Shown: positions 35,575 through 47,175, counted from the stretch's first letter. The stretch: DNA of 64,000 nucleotides from Haliotis asinina (GCF_037392515.1 NC_090281.1:56522753-56586752); one strand, 5' to 3'. A program made the numbers and translations. The notes: generated by a model not told the origin, from the letters alone.

Positions 35575-37923
35575 AAAAAACTGAAGCAGAAAATCGACGG
35601 CACTGCTTCCGAGCCTAACCCAGCAGAGAGCGCGTACAACTTTGACGAACAGGAATCCCCTGTGAACAAAGGTAGTGCTGGTGGAAATTCGTGCATTGAC
35701 AACAACCAACTACCCCATTTGTCAGTGAAGATTGTCCAACAGATCAAATCCCGACCAGAGAATACTCAGACAATCCACACAAACGTTACTGTCAGTACCA
35801 AGACTTACAGTTCCGCGGCTGATTCCCCCAAACCCAGTGTCAGTAGCATCCATACAAGTGTTGAGTGTAAACAGGAACCCCCTGAAGACACCCACGGACA
35901 TAGTCACACTGACAATCAGTCAGGACAGGCTTCGCAGGATAGAATCTTTGACGATGTAGAGGAGCTTCAGAATATCCTTGACACTTTGGAGAAAGAGGAG
36001 GGTGTAATACCTCCAGAAATAATAAAGGAACTTGATAAATTTGATGAGATATATGGCAATGTGAAAGAACAATGTGAATCCCAGGCTGACATGTTCGGTC
36101 CTACTATTCAGTCTCCTGGTCTTTCGAAACCCTTCCCTGAGCCGGGAAGTGGTTTGAATATGTATGACTCAAATAGTGTTGTTCCTCCACCTTTGAGGAA
36201 TCCATCTATGTCTAGCATGTCTGAGGGTACTGGACCCGCTGCAGAGACTCTCAAACAAATGGCAGCCCATCACCAGAACCAGTCTCACAGTCCAGGTTAC
36301 CCAATGAAATCACCCTCTATCGACCCTTACAGTGACCCCAACTACCAAAGGGGTAATGGCTTTGTGAATTTCCAGCAGCATCAGGGGTATTCTCCGTTGC
36401 AACAGCAACAACAACAGCAACAGCAGGGACAGTCCCAACAGGCGGGGAACTTCCCTTTTCCTCCCCAGTCACATATGACGGAAACTCAGTCTTCTCAATA
36501 TCCGCAACACATACAGAACAAGGAAATGTTGACGTACGGGGGAACCAAACCTTTAACGCATTTCTCGGACCACGGCAATGGGCAACAGCCACAGCAACCG
36601 TCCTCCCTTCAGCAACTTCAAAACCAAGTGCGAACTCACTTTAACCAGTCGCCCAACCCGCAGATGCAGATCACTCAGACGCAACACATGCAAGTGTCAC
36701 ATGGTCAGCATCATATGCAGCTGTCGCAGACGCAGCAGCTACAGATGCAGCAGCCACCGCAACAGATCTCCCTTACGCAGCAGCAATCTTTCATGATGAC
36801 ACCGCATCCACCGCAGAGCCAGCAGCAGCAACCACCGCAGATGATGACGGAACAGATGAACATGCAGCAGATGGAGAAGATGCGAGAGCAGAGGCTGCAT
36901 CTGATTGAACAGCAGCAATCTCAACAGACTGGGCAGATACCAGCCCAGTATATGAATCGTCCGCCTCCAGAGTATAAAGTTCCCCCAGTGTCAACTCCTC
37001 ACATGCATCCAAACGCTAGTGGTCAGTTTGGCAGCTCTGGTACGGGAGGGGGCCCTAATCCCCTGAGAACGATGCAAAACATGGTGAATCAAACTGCCTA
37101 TGGTGCAGTAAAGAGTGAAGTGACGTCATCTCAGACTCAAAATGGCATGATGCAGGCTGCTCACCTATCTGCCATACAGTCCATGCAGTCTAGTACGGTG
37201 ACAGGGGGAGGAGGGGGACCTTCCCGGACTGGACCTATGGGGCAGATGCAACGGCCCCAGTACCAGGCAGGAAATGGTCCCACTCCTCCCCAGGCCGCTT
37301 CGAGGGCACAGTCAACATCAACTTTTACCAGTGCAATAATGCGCAATCAGAGACCTCCAAATGTGAATGTGGGGCCTGATGGCCTGAATATTTCCCAGCC
37401 AAGAAGTGCAGAGTGGCCGCGGCCGATGATGCCAGGAACGCGACATCCGGGACAGGCCACTATGACTCAGGCTGCCGCTATGTCTGCGTCGGGCATGATA
37501 CAGTACGGACCCTATCCAAACAGTGGTGGCCCTAGCCAAGCTGGCATGATGCAACAGCAACAGCAGAGGCCACAGATGAACTCTATGCCGCCCAGTCAGG
37601 CGGCCATGATGCAAAATGGCAGCCAGGTGTTGATGCAACAGCAAATGGCGCAGAGAGTCACGATGAGGCCAGGCGCTGCCCCAAACTCCCAGACCACTGC
37701 CGCGTATAACATGTCGTCGTCGGTGATGTCAGGTGCCGTGCCCGCAGGAGGTGTTCCAACAAGTGCTACCCAAGGACAATCTGGCTATCCTGCCTCCGGG
37801 TCCACACAGGACGATTTCATGAATTATTTAGACAATGCTCAGAATACAAGCCCAGATTTCTTCGATAGCATAGTTCAAGGTGACAATTTTAATTTGCTTG
37901 ACGAAATTCTGGGTAAACAATGA
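35575..37923 (+). CDS. MAML: Mastermind-like protein, exon 2 (transactivation region to stop)
   Basis: This long exon encodes residues 87-868. The acceptor is a pyrimidine-rich tract ending TATATTTCAG at 35574, in phase 0, which joins the phase-0 donor of exon 1. Family hallmarks in order: a sumoylation-type CKQEPPED near residue 184; an acidic helix with FDDVEELQNILDTLEKEE near 211-227, like the p300-binding region of vertebrate MAMLs; nine consecutive Gln at 362-370; GGTKPLTHF near 408; a Gln/Met-rich stretch; NRPPPEY near 547-553; a second sumoylation-type VKSE near 598-601; and an acidic C-terminus ending NLLDEILGKQ, like the DLDDLLG end of vertebrate MAML1. The total of 868 aa is close to the roughly 1,000 aa of vertebrate members. 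Vertebrate genes split this region into several exons; here it is one. The protein is otherwise low complexity, as in the whole family. Confidence 0.95.
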   Translation, partial: KKLKQKIDGTASEPNPAESAYNFDEQESPVNKGSAGGNSCIDNNQLPHLSVKIVQQIKSRPENTQTIHTNVTVSTKTYSSAADSPKPSVSSIHTSVECKQEPPEDTHGHSHTDNQSGQASQDRIFDDVEELQNILDTLEKEEGVIPPEIIKELDKFDEIYGNVKEQCESQADMFGPTIQSPGLSKPFPEPGSGLNMYDSNSVVPPPLRNPSMSSMSEGTGPAAETLKQMAAHHQNQSHSPGYPMKSPSIDPYSDPNYQRGNGFVNFQQHQGYSPLQQQQQQQQQGQSQQAGNFPFPPQSHMTETQSSQYPQHIQNKEMLTYGGTKPLTHFSDHGNGQQPQQPSSLQQLQNQVRTHFNQSPNPQMQITQTQHMQVSHGQHHMQLSQTQQLQMQQPPQQISLTQQQSFMMTPHPPQSQQQQPPQMMTEQMNMQQMEKMREQRLHLIEQQQSQQTGQIPAQYMNRPPPEYKVPPVSTPHMHPNASGQFGSSGTGGGPNPLRTMQNMVNQTAYGAVKSEVTSSQTQNGMMQAAHLSAIQSMQSSTVTGGGGGPSRTGPMGQMQRPQYQAGNGPTPPQAASRAQSTSTFTSAIMRNQRPPNVNVGPDGLNISQPRSAEWPRPMMPGTRHPGQATMTQAAAMSASGMIQYGPYPNSGGPSQAGMMQQQQQRPQMNSMPPSQAAMMQNGSQVLMQQQMAQRVTMRPGAAPNSQTTAAYNMSSSVMSGAVPAGGVPTSATQGQSGYPASGSTQDDFMNYLDNAQNTSPDFFDSIVQGDNFNLLDEILGKQ

Positions 37924-38549
37924 TACTTCCTTGCCATGGACAAGAGTTGTATATTTGACACATAGAACTGTGTGTGCGGAAGGATCTGTTCCGGAGCAAA
38001 CAACGCCAGTCGTCCCACAATGTGTATATGTACATACACGAAATTCACTATTTTGTGATCGCAGAAATCAGCCACGATTGTGAATCCTGAGTGCTGACGT
38101 GACTTAGCGACTTGGCACGATGGCGTTAAATGTGATGTTTTCACCGTACGCAAACCTTGCAGGGAGGCCGCATTGTGTCACTCTGGACGATCGTACATGA
38201 CACCTGCTGTGTTGAGTACATGGTCATCATCATAATCTACCTCGTGTGTGTCTTTCTCCGCTTCGCTGGCCTGACGGGCGGCGGGAGTGGGTCTCGGATA
38301 TTGTGGATAGTCTTGGGAGTATGGCATCTTGTGCTACGTACATCCTCAGCAACGCAGGACGCAGAGCGACAGGGTCTTGGGAGTAGTGATGTCGCTCTTC
38401 TTAGAAGCGATACTTGGACATCTGACTGACGCATTCACGTGCAGCGTGGTATGATGTCGCAGGACTGACTGCGTGAACTGTAGTTCGGGCATCATCTGCA
38501 CCCGCTTCTGTGTATTTCCGAGGTTTTCAGGGACCATAGCTCGGTAACC
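37924..38549 (+). other. Region after the MAML stop: 3' UTR and possible next promoter
   Basis: The sequence directly after the TGA should begin the MAML 3' untranslated region. I see no AATAAA before 38549, so the cleavage site cannot be placed. The later part (from about 38260) is richer in CpG and may be leader or promoter for the candidate exon at 38550. Confidence 0.4.
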
Positions 38550-38630
38550 ATGGTAACAGACACTGCTGACGATCTCAAGATGGCGGATGACGCCATATTG
38601 GATTTACTTACTCCAAGTCATTCTGCCGAG
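38550..38630 (+). CDS. Candidate first coding exon of an unidentified gene
   Basis: An ATG at 38550 in good initiation context (ACCATGG) opens a frame reading MVTDTADDLKMADDAILDLL and on for 27 codons, followed by a donor-like GAG|GTTAGT at 38631. A second in-frame ATG at 38580 lies inside AAGATGGCGG, the YY1-type motif often found at starts of housekeeping genes. Without splicing the frame stops 14 codons later. The acidic, protein-like composition suggests a real N-terminus, but I recognise no family and found no matching downstream exon. It could instead be part of the MAML 3' UTR. Confidence 0.3.
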
Positions 38631-40171
38631 GTTAGTTCTTGGCACGGACATCTGTGCTTCACAGTGAACTAGTTTTGTAGCAAATAGTATCTCGAGGACG
38701 CTAATACCTTGGACGAGCGGTCCGGAATCAGTAGCTCAAATAGATGACATACATTTTAGATTGGTTTAATCAAATTATTTTTGTATTTGATAAATATATT
38801 GACTTATTGCATCCTTATGTCTTGTTGAGATTGAAAATGAATGTGAACTAGCACTATTTCCTCACTCAAACAGTAGTATGGCAATCCATCGCGCTTATAC
38901 TCGATCGATGTGAGATATTTGCGGTCGTATATCAAAACCTATCGAATTGAACCTTGCCATTTCAATCAGGTGCAGTCGAGCGGTGTAAGCAGGGATCCAC
39001 AAAATATCAATATCAAATCACACGAAAGCTATAAATATGTCACGCCAATTTCAACCAGGCCTGTTATCCACAACTTTAACAGGGCGCTCTCGTGTTGTAA
39101 CGCGGGAAGTATACATGTCAAGACTCCACATTAGGCCGGGGACATCCGTGCCTGAAAGTGTTAGCGGGACGTCTCCCTTGAAATACTCACTTGGCATAAG
39201 TAGTGAGTATTTGCTGAAACGGTAACGCTGCAATTATTTAATAGAGCCACATCTCACGTTATGATTATTTCCAAATCGACATTAATGGAATTGGTGGAAA
39301 TAATGCATCAGACATGCCTCGCTGATACAGGTTTCTCTCTTCTGTGTAAACGTACTTTTGACTCTCAGCGTTCGCTATTTATTTCAATATCTTGTTAATT
39401 CTTTAATCTGTATTATAGTACACAAGGGATGGGGGAAAGGCGCTATGTAAATTTAGATATATGTTCCAATTAACTAAACTGATATGATCTGAATGTTTTA
39501 GTGTTCACGGACGTTGTTCACAACGTTCTCTAGAGGTGCTGCGTCGGGGTGGATGTAGCCGTGTTATCAAATGTTATCTAGAAAAAAATCCTTGAATGTC
39601 AGGCCCCGCCAATGGCTCTGATTGTTAGTTTTCATTTATTTGTTCGATTCTCAACAAGACACAATCTCAAGTACCCACATCGCATTATCAGTCGTGTTAC
39701 CAACATGTATTATCATTCCTGCGAGCCAAGTCTAGCTGCTGTTTCTGTACTGTTTACCTGGCAACTGACAACAACTCCCACACAACACCAGGCGAATTAT
39801 TCATACCCTGTACACATAATAACCAGTCATAACAATGGCAAAAAGTCAAACATTAGATATTCATCGATTCGTAAAATCTATTTAATGTTTATTTATTAAC
39901 TCGGGTGTCAAGCTGTTGTTAAATTTGATCCGTAGAGTGATCTATATGGTTTTATTGACAATTTAGCTAATGGGGAACTTTTTTTATCATTTTCAAGGGC
40001 TTTTGTCCTTGTAACAAAGCTAGAAGGTCTGTTACTGTGTTTGTGTATCTGAGGGTATAGTAAGGGACGCTTATTCGCGTCTTTATCCCATGCAGGGCAC
40101 CAAACACCGCTGTTATCGCTTATAGGGGTATCATTTATTAATCAGTATTGAATCACATCTCGCGTGTGCTA
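38631..40171. other. No gene or repeat recognised
   Basis: AT-rich; chance frames up to 95 codons (39612-39899). Confidence 0.55.
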
Positions 40172-40312
40172 CTAGCAACCGGGATATGCAGCCCAGGGGA
40201 ACCCATCCCGCGTCTTACTCCACCAACAGTGGTATGCGCTTCCACCCGCACCACAAGAACAAGCAGCTAGGCTGGTCGCAACCACGCATAGAACGCCTTT
40301 GGGCGCCATCAT
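40172..40312 (-). CDS. Possible short secreted Cys-rich peptide, unknown
   Basis: A 46-residue minus-strand frame starts MMAPKGVLCVVATSLAACSC, which looks like a signal peptide, and ends in a Cys/Trp-rich tail (GGSAYHCWWSKTRDG, then PGC and stop). The frame is also open for 49 codons upstream. A possible donor (GGTGGA|GTAAGA) within the CWW codons could make this a signal-peptide exon instead. I recognise no known molluscan peptide precursor in it. Confidence 0.2.
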   Translation of the reverse strand: MMAPKGVLCVVATSLAACSCGAGGSAYHCWWSKTRDGFPWAAYPGC

Positions 40313-42517
40313 TAGCAAATTGACGCTTGATTTGATTAAATCAAAAGGTACTATATTTCTCGCCACATCTGTTGTTGACCACCAGTATATATCTCCCATG
40401 TAAATCCCACCCCCGTCATCCATTTGGACTGACCCTGGCCTGATGAAGGTCAAGGTCACCGGTTCTACAAAGGGTAAACTATAAGTGTAGTCATGTATAC
40501 ATGCGTGTATAGAAAACGACGGTGAAGTACCAGATTACACCACCATGGCAACGACGGGTTTGAGGCTACGCGTAGTCTCGAAACCGGAAGTAATGTACCC
40601 CCGACTGACATGTTATGAAAGATGTAGCATTACATATTGGAGTAATCAGCATCTTTGCCCCAAACTCATTACAAACCCCAGAAGATGCGTATCCTCATCC
40701 ATATCATGGGTCACTGACGTGTGCGACATCGCACGTTCCACTTCACCCAAGTGTCAACGTCATCAACGTGTGAAATATATCTTGCGAATTCAACTCAAAT
40801 TGGCCCATTTCGTAATTTCTAATTTTAATGTATCCTCCACATCATCAGCAGAAGAAATATTTGACTATTAAAACTTTTTATTTTTTTCAAGTTTCAAGAT
40901 TTGGAAGCATTCGGTAATGGTGCGTGTCGACCCTGCGTCTTCAGTAGCAGTGTCACCCGTTGAGCTCAGTTCGTTAACTTTCCCCGAACTCGGTCACACC
41001 AAATACCCAGCCAAGCGTGTTATTCTGAATTTTATTGATTTGTTTATGCTGCGGTGATGTTCGGTAGGGCCAGTCCTCGTACATTAGACGTGCAGTCCAA
41101 AGTGAACGCTGATCTGTCAGCCGTGTGTATACTGTACTCTTAACGACTACCTTCACTCGCTTATCGGCCTCATTCGGCGGCTGACACAACTGACACCGTC
41201 TATTGAGAAACTCGCGCCTCAGACAGTCTCGCGTTCGGAATTACACAAGTTCACCTCGCAGATTAATTCGGAGAATGGACTGGACATATTCTAGAAACCA
41301 GACAGACGAATTGATTTTTTCGCAAAAAATGTCATTTGGCAGTTCCTCGCTGATTACATTACTCCCTAGGCTAATAAAGTAAGTAATTAGCGAAGCAGGG
41401 ACGATAATGACTCGACTCTCTCACTTGAATATAAAAACAATTGACTGACTGTCAAAAGGCTGATTTATTTTACTGGTGAGGCAAATTTGTCTAGTGGAGT
41501 ATGTACGTCAATACAAACCGGAATAGTGTATAGCTCGTGAAGGACAAAGTGAGGGGGGATGGGGGCGTTAGCTTATCTAATGACACTTTCATTTCTGTCG
41601 GAAATTGGGTAATTGCCGTCTAAAAACCCAACTACCTTTGCGGTATGATGAGTCATATTAAACCTAGCGCAGGTTTGTGTAAATGTATTTCACATGTAGA
41701 AGGTATACAGGGAACCTCACTGAAATGCCACATTGCTGAGGGCGCCATAACGCGGGGCAGATATTACGACTCGGAGAAAAATCCCCGTCCGAGAAGGGAA
41801 GGTGGTTGCGGTGAGTGCGTGACGCACTTCATGGCACGAGAACACAGCCCCCGAACACGCATACCATGATCAAGACAAGGTTGTGGGATGCTCTACCATC
41901 AACTTCCTTCCCCTGTCCCTTTTCTGTGTCAGAAACACAGAATCGTTTTGGAGGTCAATTTCTGTTATTATGTTTATATATATTATATTATTATATTTTT
42001 AATAAGCAGGTCTAGGTGTTTGGATAAGGGACGTGGGAGGGTGCATACTTTGCCCGTCACGAATGGATATAAAACCAAATAGGTTGAAGGTGTAAGGTGT
42101 CTGGAGAAGGTTTGTACTGGCACTCCAGTGTGGTGCAGCTCGTGGTTCAAGTCAGACCCGGTAGTTTAAATGCAAGTGCAACCACAACGTTGCTTGTGAA
42201 GCACTTACTCTGTCTGTGTAAAATGTGAAAATGGAAATACGTCATATCGAAAGACAAAATATGTTGAGATGTAGGGTTTGACAGGGAGACTGATAGACTG
42301 TTAGGTGTCAAACACCCTGTGTTCCGGTTATGTTCATATCACGGGTGCTGAATTTGAAGGACAGTTCGACTGATGACACCCAGCGCGACAGGTACAGCAT
42401 ACGATATAAGACGCCCGGTGTCGGGATAACTGGGTGAGAAGAGTAACCGGTAAGCATTTTTTTAAACCAGGGACTCCTCTGTGGCCTAGCGACCTAGTTG
42501 TCACCAAGCTCCCTACC
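40313..42517. other. No gene recognised
   Basis: Chance frames up to 108 codons (40545-40871) without motif or splice support. Confidence 0.5.
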
Positions 42518-42748
42518 ATGTCGCCACGACTGTCCCGCGAGCGAGCGAGCACTGGCAGCAGGGAAGCGCTCACTCTATCTGTGTTTGGCCAAACTGATCG
42601 CGCCGGATCAATCAGCCAGAGGTCGGCTCCGAATGACGCCTACAGTGAACTGAGACAATCAGGCGACCTGTCTATTGTCCGTGACACAATTCCTCCGCCT
42701 GACGTCACAGGATCGCACCCAGGCGCCTACTCTAACACTAGGCGATAG
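42518..42748 (+). CDS. Small CpG-rich ORF, unknown product
   Basis: An ATG in ACCATGTC context opens a 76-residue frame beginning MSPRLSRERASTGSREALTL, rich in Ser, Arg and Pro, ending at TAG. The DNA is clearly richer in CpG than its surroundings and holds a perfect TGACGTCA at 42700-42707. It could be a short coding exon or only a CpG-rich regulatory block; an overlapping minus-strand frame (42334-42573) is also open. No family recognised. Confidence 0.2.
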   Translation: MSPRLSRERASTGSREALTLSVFGQTDRAGSISQRSAPNDAYSELRQSGDLSIVRDTIPPPDVTGSHPGAYSNTRR

Positions 42749-44367
42749 GAAAGCAGTATGTTTGTGCGAGGAGAATCCTTCTGCGTGCTGCTTCCGGCTA
42801 TGAGGTCACGGATTGACCCACATGACTTGTTTACATCGATTGTGCTCGCCCGACCCAGTCATGTTGAGCAAAAGTGAAGACGGTCACCAACAATCATTAA
42901 CTGCCAGTTTCAACTGCACCAGACCGTATCTTAGCCATGTACTATATACGTCGTGTCGAAAACTGTTCCAACAACCGGTCGAGTCTATTAACAAGAGGGG
43001 GCCTAGGTCAACCTTAACCCCGGATCGGTATTGAGAGTTGACGTTGATCTTTACAGACTTTCATCGTGGGAATGTCACAATTTGCATATATCTCTAATGA
43101 TTACACCGTGGTTGGGGAGTTAGGAAAATGTATCCAGGTATACATCATCACCGTAGCCTAAACGTCGGTCAATAAGTACTGCAAATAGTAAGCACATGGT
43201 GCTCAGAATGAACTGGTCCGAGTTCGGGCAGGATGGATGGGAGAAGAATTATGCACAAGGCTGGTGACATTTACATGAATTTATCAATTTATGAGAACAT
43301 ATATATTTTACAATTCCATAAAGATATTTTTAAATGACATTAACTACGTAGGTATCTCGCACGGTGGAGTGTGCACCTGTACGCGTGAATCCAACACGTG
43401 GGGGATAAGTTACCAGGAAAAGCTAACAGGTATTTTTCCACATTAATTTCGATCATTTTTGAAAGACTTTGAAACTTGTTGAAATGTACTGTCCCACATG
43501 TAAGAGTTCAAAAAGAAATACGTCATCGTCTTAGGTGCAACGATTCGTTGAAGAGTTTCCTCCCTTTGGTGATCACCATTTTATCCTCCATGAAGCTATC
43601 TAGCAGAAAAACTGAAAAGTTCTTCTTAGTTTCAGAAAATACGAAATAAGTACGCTTCATTGTCCAGGCCAATCACGTAATCTTCAAACTTCCACACATG
43701 TCCATACCGGCCAGGCCACCGAGTCTACCCACAAACCCCACCAGTTTTCTTCTTCCCATTCCCACTTTCGTAGCACCATCTATCCCCTTTAACAAAGTGA
43801 CAACGTCTCTTGTCATGAACATGATCTGTAGCTTGTAATGTCTGTGTAACTCCAAACTCTCCGACCTTGATCAAGTGTTAATGTGAAAACCCGTGTCCAT
43901 CGAAGTAACCAGGCCTTGGAAGGTTCCTAGTCTGTTATGTAAAGGTATGCCTACCACTCGTTCTGAAATCCCTTGCGTCGCAAAGGGGGATAATATATTC
44001 TTTCATCTGACAATATGTTTAAGCCATGAGGGTTTTGCGGAATGCGGATTTTAGAACGGAGATTCCCAACGTTTTTCGGCAATGTCTTGTACCATAGTCA
44101 CACGATGTCATCACGACCTCCACCTTGCTTCTCCCCACATGTTCATCCTCATGGCGAAAATGCTTCATTTCATGCAGAATTTCATATTTACCAATCAAAC
44201 TTCAGCCTTGGCGTCGCTAGGCAACGTTTGTCCAGAAGTAATGGTGGGTAGATCAATGGGCTGTCATGGTATCATATTTAAGTTTGTTAAATCGTAAAGT
44301 CTGTGTAAGAGTGCTATGATGTGACGTCTACAAATGCATAACGATCCCAAATGGCAAGTTGTAATTT
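42749..44367. other. No gene or repeat recognised
   Basis: Only short chance frames. Confidence 0.55.
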
Positions 44368-44883
44368 ATGCAAATTAAATGCAGATGCAAATATATATAT
44401 ATATTCCTGAACTCTGTAAATGGTCATAGTAAATGTTGGATTGACGAAGCAGGACAACCACGTTGCCAGCGACCTCTTCAATCAAATTCTGTTGGTAAAT
44501 CAGCGCTGCATATTCAACTCTTGTGCGTTCATATATGTTTTTTTATTTGTCGTGGGTTTAGCCTGCACTGCTGCTACTCGCCTAACGACAACTGTTATTG
44601 TGTACAGTCTACGGTCATTTGTCAGCCGTCACCCGAATCTGTCGACGAGTGCGACTGTTCAATGTTGGGTGGCGACGGTAATTGTGTATATTTTTATCCG
44701 TATTGTTCTGATATGAATACAACAAATCGAATACTACAAGCCTGGCTTATGTTTTTATTGACCTTATTGACTGCATTGATTGAGTTGTATTGCCGCTTCG
44801 CCGACTCCAGGTATGGTTACCCCGCTCGGATTTCATCAGCTGGGCTGACACGTCGACCAAACACAGCGCTAAAACGGGAATGA
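44368..44883 (+). CDS. Cys-rich/transmembrane ORF of unknown function (possible exon)
   Basis: A 171-codon frame, long for this AT-rich background. Its central part is cysteine-rich (LHCCYSPNDNCYCVQSTVIC, then DECDCSMLGGDGNCVYFYPYC) and is followed by a hydrophobic segment (ILQAWLMFLLTLLTALIEL), the order expected of a small ectodomain before a membrane helix. The sequence also supports an exon at 44562-44810: a T-rich tract ends in GTTTAG at 44561, and CCAG|GTATGG gives a donor at 44811. That exon is 249 bp, phase 2 on both sides. I recognise no family. The part before 44562, which runs through a TATATA tract, is probably intronic. Confidence 0.35.
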   Translation: MQIKCRCKYIYIFLNSVNGHSKCWIDEAGQPRCQRPLQSNSVGKSALHIQLLCVHICFFICRGFSLHCCYSPNDNCYCVQSTVICQPSPESVDECDCSMLGGDGNCVYFYPYCSDMNTTNRILQAWLMFLLTLLTALIELYCRFADSRYGYPARISSAGLTRRPNTALKRE

Positions 44884-45394
44884 AATGGAAACTTTGACCA
44901 GGGATTCAAGCAGTCATACCTGTTCACAGGGACCGAATTGCATTTATAGTCTTGTTACGCCAATCTGCGCCCAGATAGTGAACTCGACCAATCAGCGGAC
45001 AGCTGGCCATAGTAAACGGCACCTTTGACCCCCGGGCCTCAGTAACCATGGCAATCGTATATGCGCTGCTGTACGTTTTGACACACGTGACACAGTTTCA
45101 GAAGTTTCTTTAATTTCACTTTAGATTCTGTCGATTTTGTTTTTTAAGAAACAATATTAGAACAACTTGACAAAGCACACATTCACATCGTAGGACAATA
45201 ATTCACTATAATCACTATATTGAGGGTACAGTCAAAGGTATGCGATTCCTACTCCAATCGTCGACATATTGACGCATAATATGTTCTTAGACACATACGG
45301 ATACATAATCAAACTATACAGTAAAGACAGGTTTGCCAACAGACACACACGAGTACAATCAACGCTGATTATGTAAAGCGTACATGTATTATAA

Positions 45395-46100
45395 TCATCC
45401 CACACACTGAAGACGAATATGCTGATGAACGTATACATGTACTTGTATATCATCAACCAACACATTCAGGACAGATACGTTGATGAACAAATACGTGAAT
45501 GTCATCGACCTACATCCAGAAGACCGATATGCTGATGAACATACGTGTATATCATCCTCTAACACATCCAGGACGGATATGCTGATGAACAGACGCGGGT
45601 ATATCATCAATCCACACGTCCAGAACGGACATGCTGATGAACACATGCGGGTATATCATCAATCCACACGTCCAGGACGGATATGCTGATGAACACATGC
45701 GGGTATATCATCAATCCACACGTCCAGGACGGATATGCTGATGAACACATGCGGGTATATCATCAATCCACATGCGGGTATATCATCAATCCACACGTCC
45801 AGGACGGATATGCTGATGAACACATGCGGGTATATCATCAATCCACACGTCCAGGACGGATATGCTGATGAACACATGCGGGTATATCATCAATCCACAC
45901 GTCCAGGACGGACATGCTGATGAACACATGCGAGTATATCATCAATCCACACACCCAGGACGGATATACTGATCAACACATGCGAGTATATCATCAATCC
46001 ACACATCCAGGACGGATATGCTGATCAACACATGCGAGTATATCATCATCCACACATCCAGGACGGATATGCTGATCAACACATGCGAGTATATCATCAG
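45395..46100 (+). repeat. 52-bp minisatellite
   Basis: The unit contains CGTCCAGGACGGATATGCTG, ATGAACACATGCGGGTATAT and CATCAATCCACA; about 13 copies, the central ones almost identical. One unit is partial (near 45770). All frames across it are artefacts. Confidence 0.9.
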
Positions 46101-46605
46101 CCGGATATCTTGATCCCATATTCGGGAACTTGATCAGCCCACATGTTAGTCATATGTGTCGGTAGATACACGCGGGTACATCATTAACCCATACAAGAAA
46201 GGAACTGCATGTCGCACGTGCAAAGTTTGACTTCGCTCGAATTGGAAGCTAAAATGTTTGAAGTACAGGAAGACACATCAAAGACCAGCTCGAATCGGAG
46301 CTGGATGTTTTCATAACGCACATAAGCATTTGGTAGGGTCAGCACGCATCAGGCATGGATAGGTTGATAGGCTTTTACATATGGGAATGATAAACCCACT
46401 CTCTCCTGGGATGAAGGGGTGACTTCTCCTGTATGGGACTGACGTGTATGCCTCCACGTAATGTACAATGAGATGATCCACTCCCTCACGAGGTAGGTTA
46501 TTGTGCAGAACTGCGTGTTCGACAGGATCTGCTTGTAGCGGGTTCGAGCCAAGAACAACATCGACCCTGACCCTTGAACTGCCAACACCGAGTCCGTGTT
46601 CCAGG

Positions 46606-46827
46606 GTGAGTGAGTGTGTTTAGTTTTACGGCGTACTCACCAATATTCCAGCTATATTGCAGCAGTCTGTGAATAATCGAGTCTGAACCCATTGATCCAT
46701 CTACGCAACTGGGATACGATGGCATGTGTCAGCCAGTTCAGAGAGCCTGACCACCCTATACCGTTAGTCGCCTCTAACTGCGAGCATAGGTTACTGAAGG
46801 CCAGTTTTATCCCGAATCTTCAAGGGT
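46606..46827 (-). mobile_element. SINE-like repeat, non-tRNA-headed family
   Basis: GTGAGTGAGTGTGTTTAG, then TTTTACGGCGTACTCACCAA, ATAATCGAGTCTG, CGTTAGTCGCCTC and a final CCGAATCTTCAAGGG, all in minus orientation. Confidence 0.75.
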
Positions 46828-47175
46828 TGCGTGCATCAGGATTACAGTGAATCTGGAACGAATCTGGAAAAAAACACCGATGGCTTATATCCCATCTGAC
46901 GTCCAGACTGAATGCAGTTCTATAAGGGTTCTCTGTATGTCAAACTCACATTTGTGGATTTTAGACATCACACTACAGCAGTGGATCTAGAAGCGTTCAT
47001 GGTTCCAAACCCGGAATTATTAGAGTTCTAACGAACAACCTGTTTCCATTGTCCCAACAGTGAGTTGTCCAGGTGCAATCGTGATCGCTCGATCTGAGTG
47101 AGTGAGTGAGTGAGGTTAGATTTCATCATTATTTCAGTTATTTATTTCACAGCGTATGAGACCAGGATGCTCTAA

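Noticed and set aside
36317..37644. Minus-strand frames up to 108 codons within MAML exon 2
   Set aside because: Shadows of the Gln-rich coding strand.
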